Origin: an uncultured Pseudomonadota bacterium
GTDB taxonomy: Bacteria > Myxococcota_A > Bradymonadia > Bradymonadales > Bradymonadaceae
Assembly (NCBI GenBank): GCA_913057905.1
Contig: CAJXPB010000001.1
Coordinates: 124,001-188,000 of the forward strand
DNA: 64,000 nucleotides
Reading direction: 5' to 3'
Positions 52,616 to 64,000 of this stretch are shown one piece after another (the stretch's first letter is position 1; each line of letters begins with the position of its first letter). The notes beneath the pieces were generated by a model. That model was not told where the DNA came from. It saw only the letters and a program-made list of their open reading frames with translations, and did no database searches. A program made the position numbers and the translations under genes.

Positions 52616-53884
52616 CTACATGTTGCTAATCACTTCCTCACCGAACTCGGACGTCGACAGCTTCGTCGCTCCGTCCATCTGCCGGTGAAAGTCGTAGGTG
52701 ACGCGCTTGTCCATGACGGCGCCTTCGATGCCATCTTCGATGAGCGTGCGCACTTCCGGCCAGCCGATGTAGTCGAACATCATGGCGCCGCTGAGCAGCA
52801 CCGATGAGGGGTTGACCTTGTTCATGCCGGCGTACTTCGGCGCGGTGCCGTGGGTGGCTTCAAAGAGCGCCGTGCCCGTCTCGTAGTTGATGTTCGAGCC
52901 GGGGGCGATGCCGATGCCGCCGACCTGCGCGGCCAGCGCGTCGGAGACGTAGTCGCCGTTGAGGTTCATCGTGGCGATGACGTCGTAGTTGCCGGGGCGC
53001 GTCAGGATCTGCTGGAGGAAGGCGTCGGCAATGGCATCCTTGATGATGATCTTGCCGGCTTCCTCGGCGGCCTTCTGCTCGGCGTTGGCGGCCTCGCGGC
53101 CCTCTTTCTCTTTGGTCTCTTCCCATTGCGCCCAGGTGTAGACCTCGTCGCCGTACTCTTCGTGGGCGACGTCGTAGCCCCAGTCCTTGAAGGCCCCCTC
53201 GGTGAACTTCATGATGTTCCCCTTGTGGACCAGCGTGACGCTGTCGCGGTCCTTTTCCTTGGCGAACTCGATGGCCGAGCGGACGAGCCGCTTGGTGCCC
53301 TCTTCGCTGATCGGCTTGACGCCGATGCCCGAGGTGTCCGGGAAGCGAATGGAGTCGACGCCCATCTCGTCTTGAAGGAAGTCGATGACCTTCTTGGCGT
53401 CATCGGACTCGGCGGGCCACTCGATGCCGGCGTAGATGTCCTCGGTGTTCTCCCGGAAGACGACCATATCGACCGGCGCCGGGTCCTTCACGGGACTCGG
53501 CACGCCCTTGTACCAGCGGACTGGCCGCACGCAGGCGAACAGGTCGAGGGTCTGGCGCAGGGCGACGTTCAGCGAACGGATGCCGCCGCCGACGGGTGTG
53601 GTCAGCGGGCCCTTGATGGCGACCAGGTACTCTCGAATCGTGTCGATCGTCTCCTGGGGAAGCCATTCGCCGGTTTCGTCTTTCGCCTTCTGTCCGGCGA
53701 GGACTTCGTGCCATTCGACCTCACGCTGGCCGTCGTAGGCCTTCTCGACGGCGGCGTCGAAGACGGGCTGGGCGGCGGCCCAGATGTCGGGGCCGATGCC
53801 GTCGCCTTCGATGAAGGGAATCGTTGGATTGTCGGGGACCGTCAGGTTCCCGTTGTCGTCGGCTGTGATCTTGTCTCCACTCAT
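52616..53884 (-). CDS. icd: NADP-dependent isocitrate dehydrogenase
   Basis: The 422-aa protein has the isocitrate-binding motif [13 protein letters not shown] (about 99-111), including the Ser that AceK phosphorylates in E. coli. It also has [11 protein letters not shown], the metal-binding [10 protein letters not shown] region, and the late [12 protein letters not shown] (about 344-355). The K and Y of that last motif favour NADP. It decarboxylates isocitrate to 2-oxoglutarate. It is the last gene of the sucC-sucD-ndk-pfkB-icd run, with a terminator right after it. Confidence 0.96.
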   Translation of the reverse strand: MSGDKITADDNGNLTVPDNPTIPFIEGDGIGPDIWAAAQPVFDAAVEKAYDGQREVEWHEVLAGQKAKDETGEWLPQETIDTIREYLVAIKGPLTTPVGGGIRSLNVALRQTLDLFACVRPVRWYKGVPSPVKDPAPVDMVVFRENTEDIYAGIEWPAESDDAKKVIDFLQDEMGVDSIRFPDTSGIGVKPISEEGTKRLVRSAIEFAKEKDRDSVTLVHKGNIMKFTEGAFKDWGYDVAHEEYGDEVYTWAQWEETKEKEGREAANAEQKAAEEAGKIIIKDAIADAFLQQILTRPGNYDVIATMNLNGDYVSDALAAQVGGIGIAPGSNINYETGTALFEATHGTAPKYAGMNKVNPSSVLLSGAMMFDYIGWPEVRTLIEDGIEGAVMDKRVTYDFHRQMDGATKLSTSEFGEEVISNM

Positions 53885-53911
53885 GGTTGCTCCCGTAGGA
53901 TTGGGGTTTGG

Positions 53912-54835
53912 TCAGTCGAGCGAATCGATGGTCTCGAAGTCGACGAGCCGTTCAAACCGGTCGACCCGGCCGGTGATCGTGTCGAGGTCGAGGTCCTGCA
54001 CGCCGTTGACGCTGAAGTCCTGGACGCAGAAGCTCGCCATGACACCGCCCATCACCGCGCCCTGGCGCAGCGACGCGGCGTCGATCGAGTCCTGTCCGGC
54101 CAAAAAGCCGAGCATCCCGGCGGCGAAGGTGTCGCCCGCGCCGGTCGGGTCGTAGACTTCTTCAAGCGGATAGGCCGGCGCGAAGAACTTGCGGTCACCA
54201 TTGAACAGCAACGCGCCGTACTCGCCGCGCTTGATAGCGACCAACTCCGGCCCCATCTCCTGGATGGTCTGGGCGGCCTGCACGACGTTGGCGTCGTCGG
54301 CGAGTTGTCGGGCCTCACCCTCGTTGATGACGAGCATATCGACCCTGGAGAGGGCGTCCTTGAGGACGTCGAGCTCCCCGTCGATCCAGAAGTTCATGGT
54401 ATCGAGGGCCACGAACTTCGGATCTTCGACCTGCTCGAGGACCTCGATCTGCAGCGCCGGGTGGATGTTGGCCAGAAAGACGTATTCGGCGTCCCTGTAG
54501 TGCTCGGGCAACTCGGGGTGGAAATCACCGAAGACGTTGAGCTGGGTATCGAGCGTATCGGGATCGTCCAGGTCGTAGCCGTACTTACCCTTCCAACGGA
54601 AGGTCTCTCCGGCTTTCTTCTGGAGCCCGGCGGTGTCGACGCCTCGCTCTTTGAGATCGTCGATGGGTTCGTTGGGAAAGTCCTCCCCCACGACGGCCAC
54701 CAGATCGACTCCGGTGAAGTAGCTGGCGGCGGTCGAAAAGTAGAGGGCCGACCCACCCAGGGCATCTTCGACCTTTCCAAACGGCGTCTCCACCGAATCG
54801 AATGCGACGGATCCGACGACGAGTACACGACTCAT
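53912..54835 (-). CDS. PfkB family carbohydrate/nucleoside kinase
   Basis: The 307-aa protein has the N-terminal G-G-S-A-L-Y-F-S (PfkB signature 1 region, about 27-34) and signature 2 as D-P-T-G-A-G-D-T-F-A-A-G (about 230-241), with the catalytic Asp in G-A-G-D. It is closest in style to the adenosine kinase/ribokinase branch, but the substrate is not evident. It lies between ndk and icd with 27 and 60 bp gaps, so it is co-expressed with TCA-cycle and nucleotide enzymes. An adenosine or sugar kinase would fit. Confidence 0.88.
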   Translation of the reverse strand: MSRVLVVGSVAFDSVETPFGKVEDALGGSALYFSTAASYFTGVDLVAVVGEDFPNEPIDDLKERGVDTAGLQKKAGETFRWKGKYGYDLDDPDTLDTQLNVFGDFHPELPEHYRDAEYVFLANIHPALQIEVLEQVEDPKFVALDTMNFWIDGELDVLKDALSRVDMLVINEGEARQLADDANVVQAAQTIQEMGPELVAIKRGEYGALLFNGDRKFFAPAYPLEEVYDPTGAGDTFAAGMLGFLAGQDSIDAASLRQGAVMGGVMASFCVQDFSVNGVQDLDLDTITGRVDRFERLVDFETIDSLD

Positions 54836-54895
54836 AAGATCACGTATTCTCTAGAGAAAAATGCGACGGTCGTCCGTTGAGGCTGCCCGTAGGCT

Positions 54896-55333
54896 CTATT
54901 CCTGGGCGCGGTCCGGGTACAGGTCGGTGTCGGAGAAGAAGTATCGGATCTCCTTTTCGGCGTTCTCCGGCGAATCGGACCCGTGGACTGTATTCTCGCC
55001 GATGTCGGTGGCGAATTCGGCCCGAATCGTGCCCTCGTCGGCCTCGTCGGGATCGGTGGCGCCCATGATCATTCGGTTTCGCTCGATGGCGTTCTCCCCT
55101 TCGAGGACCATCAGGACCACGGGACCGCGGGTCATGAATTCGATGAGCTCGTCGAAGAACGGCTGGTCGGCGTGGACCGCATAAAAGCCCTCGGCCTCCT
55201 GGCGCGACAGCCAGGTCATGCGCATGGCGATGGGCCGGAGGTCGGCGTCTTCGAATCGGCCGATGACCTCGCCGATGATGTCCTTCTCGAGTCCGTCGGG
55301 CTTGATGATGCTGAGCGTGCGTTCGACAGCCAT
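54896..55333 (-). CDS. ndk: Nucleoside diphosphate kinase
   Basis: The 145-aa protein starts [11 protein letters not shown] and carries the active-site His in N-T-V-H-G-S-D-S (about 115-122), the hallmark of the family. Length and motifs are normal. It transfers the terminal phosphate between nucleoside triphosphates and diphosphates. Close linkage to sucCD is common; succinyl-CoA synthetase makes the ATP or GTP it uses. Confidence 0.96.
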   Translation of the reverse strand: MAVERTLSIIKPDGLEKDIIGEVIGRFEDADLRPIAMRMTWLSRQEAEGFYAVHADQPFFDELIEFMTRGPVVLMVLEGENAIERNRMIMGATDPDEADEGTIRAEFATDIGENTVHGSDSPENAEKEIRYFFSDTDLYPDRAQE

Positions 55334-55388
55334 GGTTTCAAACTCCTGAAGAGATCAGTCAGATACAGCGAATGATTCTCGAATGAAT

Positions 55389-56258
55389 TCAGTCCAGAGC
55401 CTCGACCATCGCGTCGCCGATCTTGGCCGGCGACGTGGCGACGGTGATGCCGGCTTCGCGCAGGGCGCTCTGTTTGGCCTCGGCCGTGCCGGAACCGCCG
55501 GAGATAATCGCGCCGGCGTGGCCCATCTGCTTGCCGGGAGGGGCCGTGGAACCGGCGATGAATCCGGCGACGGGCTTGGACATGTTCTCGTCGATCCAGG
55601 CGGCAGCCTCCTGCTCGGCGGTGCCCCCGATCTCGCCGATCATGATCACACCGTTGGTGTCGTCGTCGTTTTCGAACATCTCGAGGCAGTCGATGTAGTC
55701 GAGCCCGTTGATCGGGTCGCCCCCGATGCCCACGCAGGTCGACTGGCCCAGACCGAGCTTGGTGGTCTGGTCGACGGCTTCGTAGGTCAGCGTACCCGAA
55801 CGGCTGATGATCCCGACGTTCCCCGGCTCATGAATGCTGCCGGGCATGATGCCGATCTTGCATTCACCCGGCGTGATGACGCCCGGGCAGTTCGGCCCCA
55901 CGAAGTCGACGTCGCGGTCGCCCAGAAAGGACTTCAGCTCGATCATGTCCTGGACCGGAATGCCCTCGGTGATCGCGATCACCAGGTCGACGCCGGCGTC
56001 GGCCGATTCCATCACCGCGTCGGCGGCAAACGCCGGCGGCACGTAGACGACGCTGACGTCGGCACCGGTCTCCTCGACGGCGGTATCGACCGTGTTGAAG
56101 ACGGGCACGCCTTCGACCTCTCGACCGCCCTTGCCGGGCGTGGAGCCGGCCACCACGTTCGTGCCGTACTCGAGCATCAGCTTCGTGTGGAACGCACCGG
56201 TGTCGCCGGTGATCCCCTGGACGAGCAACCGTGTGTCTTCGTCTATCAGAATACTCAT
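55389..56258 (-). CDS. sucD: Succinyl-CoA synthetase alpha subunit
   Basis: ATG 56258 gives 289 aa and the usual start [18 protein letters not shown]. The CoA-binding fold includes T-P-G-K-G-G. The phospho-His lies in [10 protein letters not shown] (about 244-253). It catalyses the phosphohistidine step of succinyl-CoA to succinate with substrate-level phosphorylation. It follows sucC by 67 bp. Confidence 0.96.
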   Translation of the reverse strand: MSILIDEDTRLLVQGITGDTGAFHTKLMLEYGTNVVAGSTPGKGGREVEGVPVFNTVDTAVEETGADVSVVYVPPAFAADAVMESADAGVDLVIAITEGIPVQDMIELKSFLGDRDVDFVGPNCPGVITPGECKIGIMPGSIHEPGNVGIISRSGTLTYEAVDQTTKLGLGQSTCVGIGGDPINGLDYIDCLEMFENDDDTNGVIMIGEIGGTAEQEAAAWIDENMSKPVAGFIAGSTAPPGKQMGHAGAIISGGSGTAEAKQSALREAGITVATSPAKIGDAMVEALD

Positions 56259-56325
56259 GATGTGATCCGTGCAGTTGAAGCTAGCAATCATTGCCGTCGA
56301 GCGAACGGGGGAGGCCCCGGTCCGC

Positions 56326-57498
<1,173 letters not shown>

Positions 57499-57546
57499 GC
57501 AGTGGTTCCCTAACTTTGGACGCGTCAATTCGGCGATTGCGCGATG

Positions 57547-57576
57547 TCTATACCGACACGGATCGATCACCGTCAA
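57547..57576 (-). promoter_or_regulatory. Likely sigma70-type promoter of the sucCD operon
   Basis: On the minus strand TTGACG (57576-57571) and TATAGA (57552-57547) are 18 bp apart, 5 of 6 and 4 of 6 matches to consensus. It lies 49 bp upstream of the sucC ATG and is the best promoter-like site I see in the window. Confidence 0.5.
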
Positions 57577-57631
57577 GGGCGACACGCGCCACCCTCGAAC
57601 TCATCGAATTTAGCCCCCGGAAACACGCCCG

Positions 57632-58336
57632 TCACGACTGGATTCCGCGGCCGACGTATGTGAGCTCACAGCCGATGGCCTCGGCCAGGAAACGACCGAT
57701 GTCGTGGACCTCGCCCTTGTAGGGAGAGCCCTCGATGACGGGGATGAGCCGGTCATCGGTCGTGCGCACCAGCAGGGTAAACGCATCGACCCGAACCCCG
57801 CGGCTTCGGGTGGTCACCGGCATGCGCGTCATTCCGAAGACCACTTCGGTGACCCCGTCGAAATCGACGACCCGTTCGGCCCCCTCACCGCTGAGCGCGT
57901 CGGTCGGCCAGCGCATCGCGCCCCAGCCGATGTCGACATCCAACAGAATGACGTCCCCCAGCGAGGTGTGGCGACCGTAGCGGTACAAAAAGACCCCCAC
58001 CAACGCCGCCAGTGCCGCCCACAGAAAATCCCACATCGTCCAGAAACTCGCCGCGTTCGCCAGCAACAGGAGCAACGCTCCAAGAGCCAGGACCCCGCCC
58101 CAGAACCCCCAGGGTATCCCGGAATCGACCTCGCGACGGCCCTCTACGAGGTAGCGCTCGGGGCCGACCTGATGCAGCGCCGGCTCAAAGACCAGGTGGC
58201 CTGGCCCCTCCCATTCGAGTTCCGTCCTGTCGACGGTTCCCGGCACATTCTCCTGGCGATGGACGTCTGTATCCCGGTCAAAACGGCGGCTCGCCGGTTC
58301 GACTGTCGGGCTGTCGGAGGGCCAGTCGTCGGCCAT
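57632..58336 (-). CDS. Hypothetical two-helix membrane protein
   Basis: I use ATG 58336 (234 aa); a GTG lies six bases upstream. The N-terminal 75 residues are polar and the middle has two membrane segments (about 76-95 and 100-118). The C-terminal part is a beta-rich cytoplasmic domain, with L-L-D-V-D-I-G-W-G-A-M-R-W and V-D-A-F-T-L-L-V-R-T-T-D-D. It resembles bacterial PH-like or DUF-type membrane proteins but I cannot name it. It is upstream of sucC and separated from it by the sucC promoter. Confidence 0.7.
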   Translation of the reverse strand: MADDWPSDSPTVEPASRRFDRDTDVHRQENVPGTVDRTELEWEGPGHLVFEPALHQVGPERYLVEGRREVDSGIPWGFWGGVLALGALLLLLANAASFWTMWDFLWAALAALVGVFLYRYGRHTSLGDVILLDVDIGWGAMRWPTDALSGEGAERVVDFDGVTEVVFGMTRMPVTTRSRGVRVDAFTLLVRTTDDRLIPVIEGSPYKGEVHDIGRFLAEAIGCELTYVGRGIQS

Positions 58337-58409
58337 AGTCACTCACGGGTGTCGACGGATCGGTGAACGGCGAATCAACCCAGCGTGAAGTTCAGGCTGA
58401 ACCGGGTCG

Positions 58410-58436
58410 TGTCAACCTGATTTCTGCGAATTGACA
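58410..58436. promoter_or_regulatory. Inverted repeat TGTCAA-N15-TTGACA in a divergent region
   Basis: Two perfect consensus -35 hexamers face outward: TTGACA at 58431-58436 on plus and at 58415-58410 on minus. The only good plus-strand -10 (TATGAT, 58450-58455) is just 13 bp away, too close. It may be an operator or an activator-dependent promoter. It lies 80 bp upstream of aspS. Confidence 0.3.
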
Positions 58437-58515
58437 GGTGCGCGCGTCGTATGATTGAGTCGCCCATCGACTGTTCGAACGCGTCTCAATGATGATGCCC
58501 GACGGAGGAATGACG

Positions 58516-60315
<1,800 letters not shown>

Positions 60316-60319
60316 CCCA

Positions 60320-62047
60320 ATGGCACTCGGAACCCGCGACAACCCGTACGACGTCGTCGTCATCGGCGGCGGCATCAATGGATGCGGCATCGCCAGAGAT
60401 GCCTCCCTGCGCGGGCTCGACGTCGCGCTCTTCGAGAAAAACGACTTCTCGACGGGGGCCACCTGGGCCTCCAGCGGAATGATACACGGTGGGCTGCGCT
60501 ATCTGAGCAACGACCCACGCGTCACCAAGAAGTCGTCCTACGATTCCGGCCATATCCAGCGGATCGCGCCCCACCTTTTGTTCCGAGTGCCGTTTTTGTT
60601 CCCCGTGCGCGGAAACACCCTGTATAACCGCGCGCTTCTGGAACTGGCCGAGGTCTACTTCGACACCTACGACCGCTACGCCCATATGAAGGGTGGTCTG
60701 CCCCACAGCCGCATGACGGCCGAAGAGGCGCTGCAGGTCGAACCCGGCCTCCCCGACGACATCATCGGCGCGGTGACCACCGATGAGTGGGGGATCGACT
60801 CTTCCCGGCTCAACCTGATCAACGGTCTCGATGCCGCCGAGCACGGCGCCGACCTGCACACCTACCACGAAGTAACGGACTTTCTGTTCGACGACGGGGC
60901 CAAAGCCCAGCGCGGCACGGTCCGAGGCGTGCAGGTTCGCGACCGCATCAGCGGCAGCCACCGGGACGTCCACGCCGATATCGTCTTTAACGCCACAGGC
61001 GCCTGGGCCGAACGTGTCGCCCGCCGTGCCGGGGCCACGAACTGTCGAGTGCGCCCGGGAAAGGGGATCCACCTGGTTCTGGCCGGCCGCGTCACCAACC
61101 ACGCGGTCATCTCCGAGGCGATCGACGGCCGACAGATCTTTGTCGCCCCCCATCAAAACGTCAGCTTCATCGGGACCACCGACGACGACTACTGGGGCGA
61201 CCTCGACGACATCCCGATCCTGGAAAACGAGGTCGAGTATCTGCTGGACGGAATCCGGCGGGTCTTCCCGTCGATCGACGACTACCGAATCATCGACACG
61301 TCGGTCGGCTGCCGTCCGACCCTGTATGACGACGGTGCATACGAGAGCGACCTCTCACGGGACCACGCCATCTTCGACCACGCCGACGAAGGGGTCCCCG
61401 GCCTCATGTCGATCGCGGGCGGCAAACTGGCGGCGTACCGGCTGATGTCGGAGCAAGCCGTCGACGCCATCTGCGACAAACTCGACGTCGATGCGGAGTG
61501 TGAAACCCACGAACGTCCCCTGCCCGGCGGCCACGAACACGACCTCGATGTCGACGCCTTCACGGAACTCGGTATCGACGCCTACGCCGCCCGGCGCATC
61601 CTGTATCGACACGGATCCCGCGCCACCGAAGTCCGGGATCTTTTGGAGAACCACCCCGAGTGGACCACGCTGGTGGATGAGAGCGAACCGGTGACCGAGG
61701 CCGAACTCAGGTACGTCATCCGCCACGAGTCCGTCCGCCGGCTCGACGATTGTCGCCGGCGCGTGCGCCTCGGCTGCGGAATGGACGGGGGATGGAAGTC
61801 GACCCGCCGCGCCGCCGAGATCTTCTGTCAGGAGCGCGACGGGCTCAACGCATCCGACGAGATCGAGGTCGCCCTGTCGCTGCAACGAAATCGCTGGAAT
61901 GACCGCCGAGGTATCATCCGTGGCGAGCAGCTCGCCGCCGAGGAGCTCGGCCAGCATTGGTTCTTCGAATCCAGCGGCGCCTCCGGTGCGGATCCGTCCG
62001 GGATGGTCCGCGACGGTCAAGCTGAACATACCGGGGAGGGGCAATGA
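60320..62047 (+). CDS. glpA: Glycerol-3-phosphate dehydrogenase, GlpA-type FAD subunit
   Basis: The 575-aa protein has the FAD motif V-V-V-I-G-G-G-I-N-G-C-G (about 12-23), T-W-A-S-S-G-M-I-H-G-G-L-R-Y (about 48-61) and G-I-D-S-S-R-L-N. The C-terminal end, R-R-R-V-R-L-G-C-G-M-D-G-G, aligns with the region of GlpA that holds the BFD-type Cys motif (R-x-G-x-G-x-C-x-G), but most of those cysteines are missing, so that iron-sulfur site is probably absent. It oxidises glycerol-3-phosphate to DHAP and passes electrons to the membrane. It overlaps glpB by 4 bp and follows aspS by 4 bp. Confidence 0.85.
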   Translation: MALGTRDNPYDVVVIGGGINGCGIARDASLRGLDVALFEKNDFSTGATWASSGMIHGGLRYLSNDPRVTKKSSYDSGHIQRIAPHLLFRVPFLFPVRGNTLYNRALLELAEVYFDTYDRYAHMKGGLPHSRMTAEEALQVEPGLPDDIIGAVTTDEWGIDSSRLNLINGLDAAEHGADLHTYHEVTDFLFDDGAKAQRGTVRGVQVRDRISGSHRDVHADIVFNATGAWAERVARRAGATNCRVRPGKGIHLVLAGRVTNHAVISEAIDGRQIFVAPHQNVSFIGTTDDDYWGDLDDIPILENEVEYLLDGIRRVFPSIDDYRIIDTSVGCRPTLYDDGAYESDLSRDHAIFDHADEGVPGLMSIAGGKLAAYRLMSEQAVDAICDKLDVDAECETHERPLPGGHEHDLDVDAFTELGIDAYAARRILYRHGSRATEVRDLLENHPEWTTLVDESEPVTEAELRYVIRHESVRRLDDCRRRVRLGCGMDGGWKSTRRAAEIFCQERDGLNASDEIEVALSLQRNRWNDRRGIIRGEQLAAEELGQHWFFESSGASGADPSGMVRDGQAEHTGEGQ

Positions 62048-63396
62048 ACGTCGATGTATGCGTCGTCGGCCGCAGCCTGGCCGCATGGGTCGCCTGCAGA
62101 CGCCTGGAACAAACGGAACTCGATCTCCGCTGGGTGCGCCCGCCGGCGGGTTCACTGGCGAGCCTGTGGGGCGGACTCGGCCAGGCCTTCGGGCCATCCC
62201 ACTCGGCGCTCCCCGATTCAGCCGGCGCACTCGACGGACGACTCGACCAGCAAAACTCTTTCGACCCCGCGGTCGACGTCCGGTGGCGACGCCTCGTGGA
62301 CCGAAGAGCTACGCACCCGTACAGCCGGCTCGGTTTGCGACGCGATGAGGTCTCGAAACACCTCTCCCGCGCGCTCGAACTGTTGGGCGAGCTGGGACTC
62401 GGTCGCGCCGACGATTCCAATGCGGTCCCGGGCCCACACGGCGCGCCGTACGCGGTCGACATTGCCGCCGAATCGGTCCGGCGCCGACCCTTCGAACCCG
62501 GAACCCGGCTGTGTGTGGTCGGCGCCGACACTCTCGACTCCTATCGCGCAGAACCGACGGCCCGACGCCTCGACCGCGCCGACGAACTCGACGTCGAGCT
62601 GTGGAATGGACCGCCCTTCGATGGGCTCGGCGACGGTACGAGCCACCCCGTCCGCGCCGCTCGGTCGCTGTGGCGAGCCTTCGAATCCTCGGAAGACTCT
62701 CTGTTCGACTCACTCGCCGAGCACTGCCGACAGCGATCCATCGATGTCGTGTTGCTCCCTCCCTGCATCGGCGCGACGTTTCCGACGCACCGTGCCATGA
62801 TGGAAGGCCTGCGCGAGGTGCTACCCTGCGACGTCGCCGAGATGCCCGCCGAACGCGACTCGATACACGGCTGGCGAATCGACCGGGCCCTGCGCGACGA
62901 GGACTCGAACACCATTCGAGGCGAACTACGGCACCTCGACGTCGCCGACGGGGGGATCGACGTCACCGTTGAGTCGGCCGAACCCTTCCGAGCCTCGGCC
63001 TGTCTTCTGGCCACAGGCGGGTTCTTCGACGGCGGACTTCCGACCGAAGCCCCCTTTCGAGAGGAGTTCACCGGCGCGCCCCTCTGGGTCGACGGCGCTC
63101 CGGTCGACAACGCCGACGAAGTCTTCGTGCCGCGGCTTCTCGACGAGCGCCCGTGGGATGACCACCGACTCTTTCGAGCAGGCCTGGCCATCGACAACGA
63201 TTCCCGGGTTCTGGACCGGGATGGCTCACCGAAGAGCAACGCCCTCTTCGCGGCGGGCAGGCTTCTGTCGGGCTTCAATCCCATTCACGACGGCTGTTCG
63301 ATGGGGGTCGAGCTCGTCTCGGGCCTCGCCGCGGCGGATTCACTGGCAGCAATCCTTCCTACGGTGACCGATGACACCTCCGAGGGGGAGCAATGA
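62044..63396 (+). CDS. glpB: Glycerol-3-phosphate dehydrogenase, GlpB-like FAD subunit
   Basis: The 450-aa protein has a loose FAD-binding start (V-C-V-V-G-R-S-L-A-A), an L-L-A-T-G-G-F-F-D-G-G-L turn (about 318-329) and a closing L-F-A-A-G-R-L-L-S-G-F-N-P-I-H-D-G-C (about 399-416), the pattern of GlpB. The first glycine motif is weaker than usual. The call rests mostly on its position: 4-bp overlaps with the GlpA-type gene before and the Fe-S gene after, the glpABC arrangement. Confidence 0.78.
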   Translation: MNVDVCVVGRSLAAWVACRRLEQTELDLRWVRPPAGSLASLWGGLGQAFGPSHSALPDSAGALDGRLDQQNSFDPAVDVRWRRLVDRRATHPYSRLGLRRDEVSKHLSRALELLGELGLGRADDSNAVPGPHGAPYAVDIAAESVRRRPFEPGTRLCVVGADTLDSYRAEPTARRLDRADELDVELWNGPPFDGLGDGTSHPVRAARSLWRAFESSEDSLFDSLAEHCRQRSIDVVLLPPCIGATFPTHRAMMEGLREVLPCDVAEMPAERDSIHGWRIDRALRDEDSNTIRGELRHLDVADGGIDVTVESAEPFRASACLLATGGFFDGGLPTEAPFREEFTGAPLWVDGAPVDNADEVFVPRLLDERPWDDHRLFRAGLAIDNDSRVLDRDGSPKSNALFAAGRLLSGFNPIHDGCSMGVELVSGLAAADSLAAILPTVTDDTSEGEQ

Positions 63397-63857
63397 GTCG
63401 AATTCGGGCGTACACGCTTCTGGGCTGGCATCTCCTTTTGCATCTTCTGCAGAAGCTCACCCTCCTGTATTCGCCGGGCGGCATCGAACGGTATCGGACC
63501 AACTTTTTACCCGAAGGACTCGTCGGCCTCACCGACGAGGAACGCGCCGACCTGGCGGCCTGCCACAGATGCACCGGGTGCGGGTTGTGCGAGGCGGCCG
63601 CCGCGGAATTCGAGATGATCACGAACCGACGCCACGGCGGACCGCGCTACGTGGCCCAGTCACTGATTCGGGATCTGTCGGAATCGGAGGATGCACGCCG
63701 GGCCGTCGACTCGATGTCCGAGGCCGACCTCGCAGAACTCGATGCCATCTGTCCGGCGGATGTTCCCCTGAGTCGAATCGTCGAGATCCTCGAGGCGCTC
63801 GCCTCGCGGAGTCGAAGCGCGTCTGATCGCCGGCCCACGGACGACCGGCAGCGTTGA
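63393..63857 (+). CDS. Short GlpC-like membrane-anchored single-cluster Fe-S protein
   Basis: The 154-aa protein has a hydrophobic N-terminal helix (about 7-26) and the cysteine set C57-x2-C60-x2-C63-x2-C66. Much later it has C120-P121 followed by L-S-R-I-V-E-I-L-E, the ending of an HdrC/GlpC-type cluster motif. Normal GlpC is near 400 aa with two [4Fe-4S] motifs and CCG domains; none of that is here. It occupies the glpC position, coupled by a 4-bp overlap, and could deliver electrons to quinone or another carrier. No known family is confirmed. Confidence 0.72.
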   Translation: MSRIRAYTLLGWHLLLHLLQKLTLLYSPGGIERYRTNFLPEGLVGLTDEERADLAACHRCTGCGLCEAAAAEFEMITNRRHGGPRYVAQSLIRDLSESEDARRAVDSMSEADLAELDAICPADVPLSRIVEILEALASRSRSASDRRPTDDRQR

Positions 63858-63883
63858 CACCGCATTCGCGTTGCCGGTAGTTT
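63854..63883 (+). promoter_or_regulatory. Candidate promoter for the last gene
   Basis: A perfect TTGACA (63854-63859) overlaps the stop codon of the preceding gene, and a weak TAGTTT (63878-63883) follows at 18 bp. It is 76 bp upstream of the ATG at 63959. Only the -35 box is convincing. Confidence 0.3.
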
Positions 63884-63958
63884 GCGGCGGCGCACAGGGC
63901 GCGCCCGAAACAGTGTCGCGCCGGACCTCGAACGATCCTCACACGAGAAGCCAGGTCG

Positions 63959-64000
63959 ATGCCCAGAACCTTTAAAGCCACCATTGCGCTGATCGTCACG
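63959..64000 (+). CDS. N-terminal start of a gene that leaves the window
   Basis: Fourteen codons from ATG 63959 give M-P-R-T-F-K-A-T-I-A-L-I-V-T, a basic start leading into a hydrophobic run, as in a signal peptide or membrane helix. Nothing more can be said. Confidence 0.45.
   Translation, partial: MPRTFKATIALIVT

Noticed and set aside
51870..52688. 272-codon plus-strand frame across the repeats
   Set aside because: It is translated repeat sequence and ends antisense to icd.
52850..54880. 676-codon plus-strand frame
   Set aside because: It is antisense to icd and the PfkB kinase, both with clear motifs.

Overview
The window is a 64-kb piece of a GC-rich (roughly 60 % by eye) Gram-negative chromosome. 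Acidic proteins, many lipoproteins with Asp/Gly-rich linkers, CARDB/PPC/PKD surface modules, and a kinase-like protein fused to GYF_2 and AgmX/PglI-type domains all point to the Myxococcota/deltaproteobacterial side, most like the Bradymonadia. This placement is inferred from gene style; there is no rRNA gene in the window to confirm it. I found no tRNA, rRNA, IS element or CRISPR array.

Layout. 1-1.7 kb: the tail of an unknown gene, a DUF433/DUF5615 toxin-antitoxin pair and a FrnE-type DsbA protein. 1.8-18.2 kb: the most striking region, eight tandem co-directional paralogous lipoproteins (650-700 aa each, predicted beta-propellers) of two subtypes in the order B-A-A-B-A-B-A-B. 18.2-31.9 kb: single genes in alternating directions: a membrane protein, pirin, a PAS-GAF-GGDEF diguanylate cyclase, a rhodanese-E1 sulfur-carrier activating enzyme, a histidine kinase, a metallo-beta-lactamase-fold hydrolase, bamB with a YfgM-like TPR partner, an outer-membrane barrel, and a sodium:alanine-type symporter carrying an unusual extra domain of about 265 aa. 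Convergent gene ends here are extremely tight (-9 to +10 bp).

32.0-45.4 kb: a long minus-strand block. It holds der, a CPBP protease, tsaE, a pseudokinase-GYF_2-TM-AgmX fusion with two lipoproteins (one of HEAT repeats), the nucleotide salvage set hpt-upp-tdk, dapF, a PilZ protein and several unknowns. 45.8-51.8 kb: a 1261-aa CARDB/PPC/PKD lipoprotein, a metallophosphoesterase and two small unknowns. 51.8-52.6 kb: 800 bp without genes, filled with four kinds of short tandem repeat, one of which (a heptamer plus CACGTG composite) also occurs at 29.5 kb. 52.6-58.3 kb: the minus-strand energy cluster sucC-sucD-ndk-pfkB-icd. 58.5-63.9 kb: aspS followed by a translationally coupled glpA-glpB-like operon whose third gene is a very short single-cluster substitute for GlpC.

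How they fit together: the housekeeping parts (TCA enzymes, nucleotide salvage, Der, TsaE, AspS, DapF) are ordinary. The cell-envelope parts (the lipoprotein array, CARDB protein, BamB, barrel, HEAT and pseudokinase cluster) suggest a complex outer surface. The diguanylate cyclase with an intact I-site and the PilZ protein with intact ligand motifs show c-di-GMP signalling.
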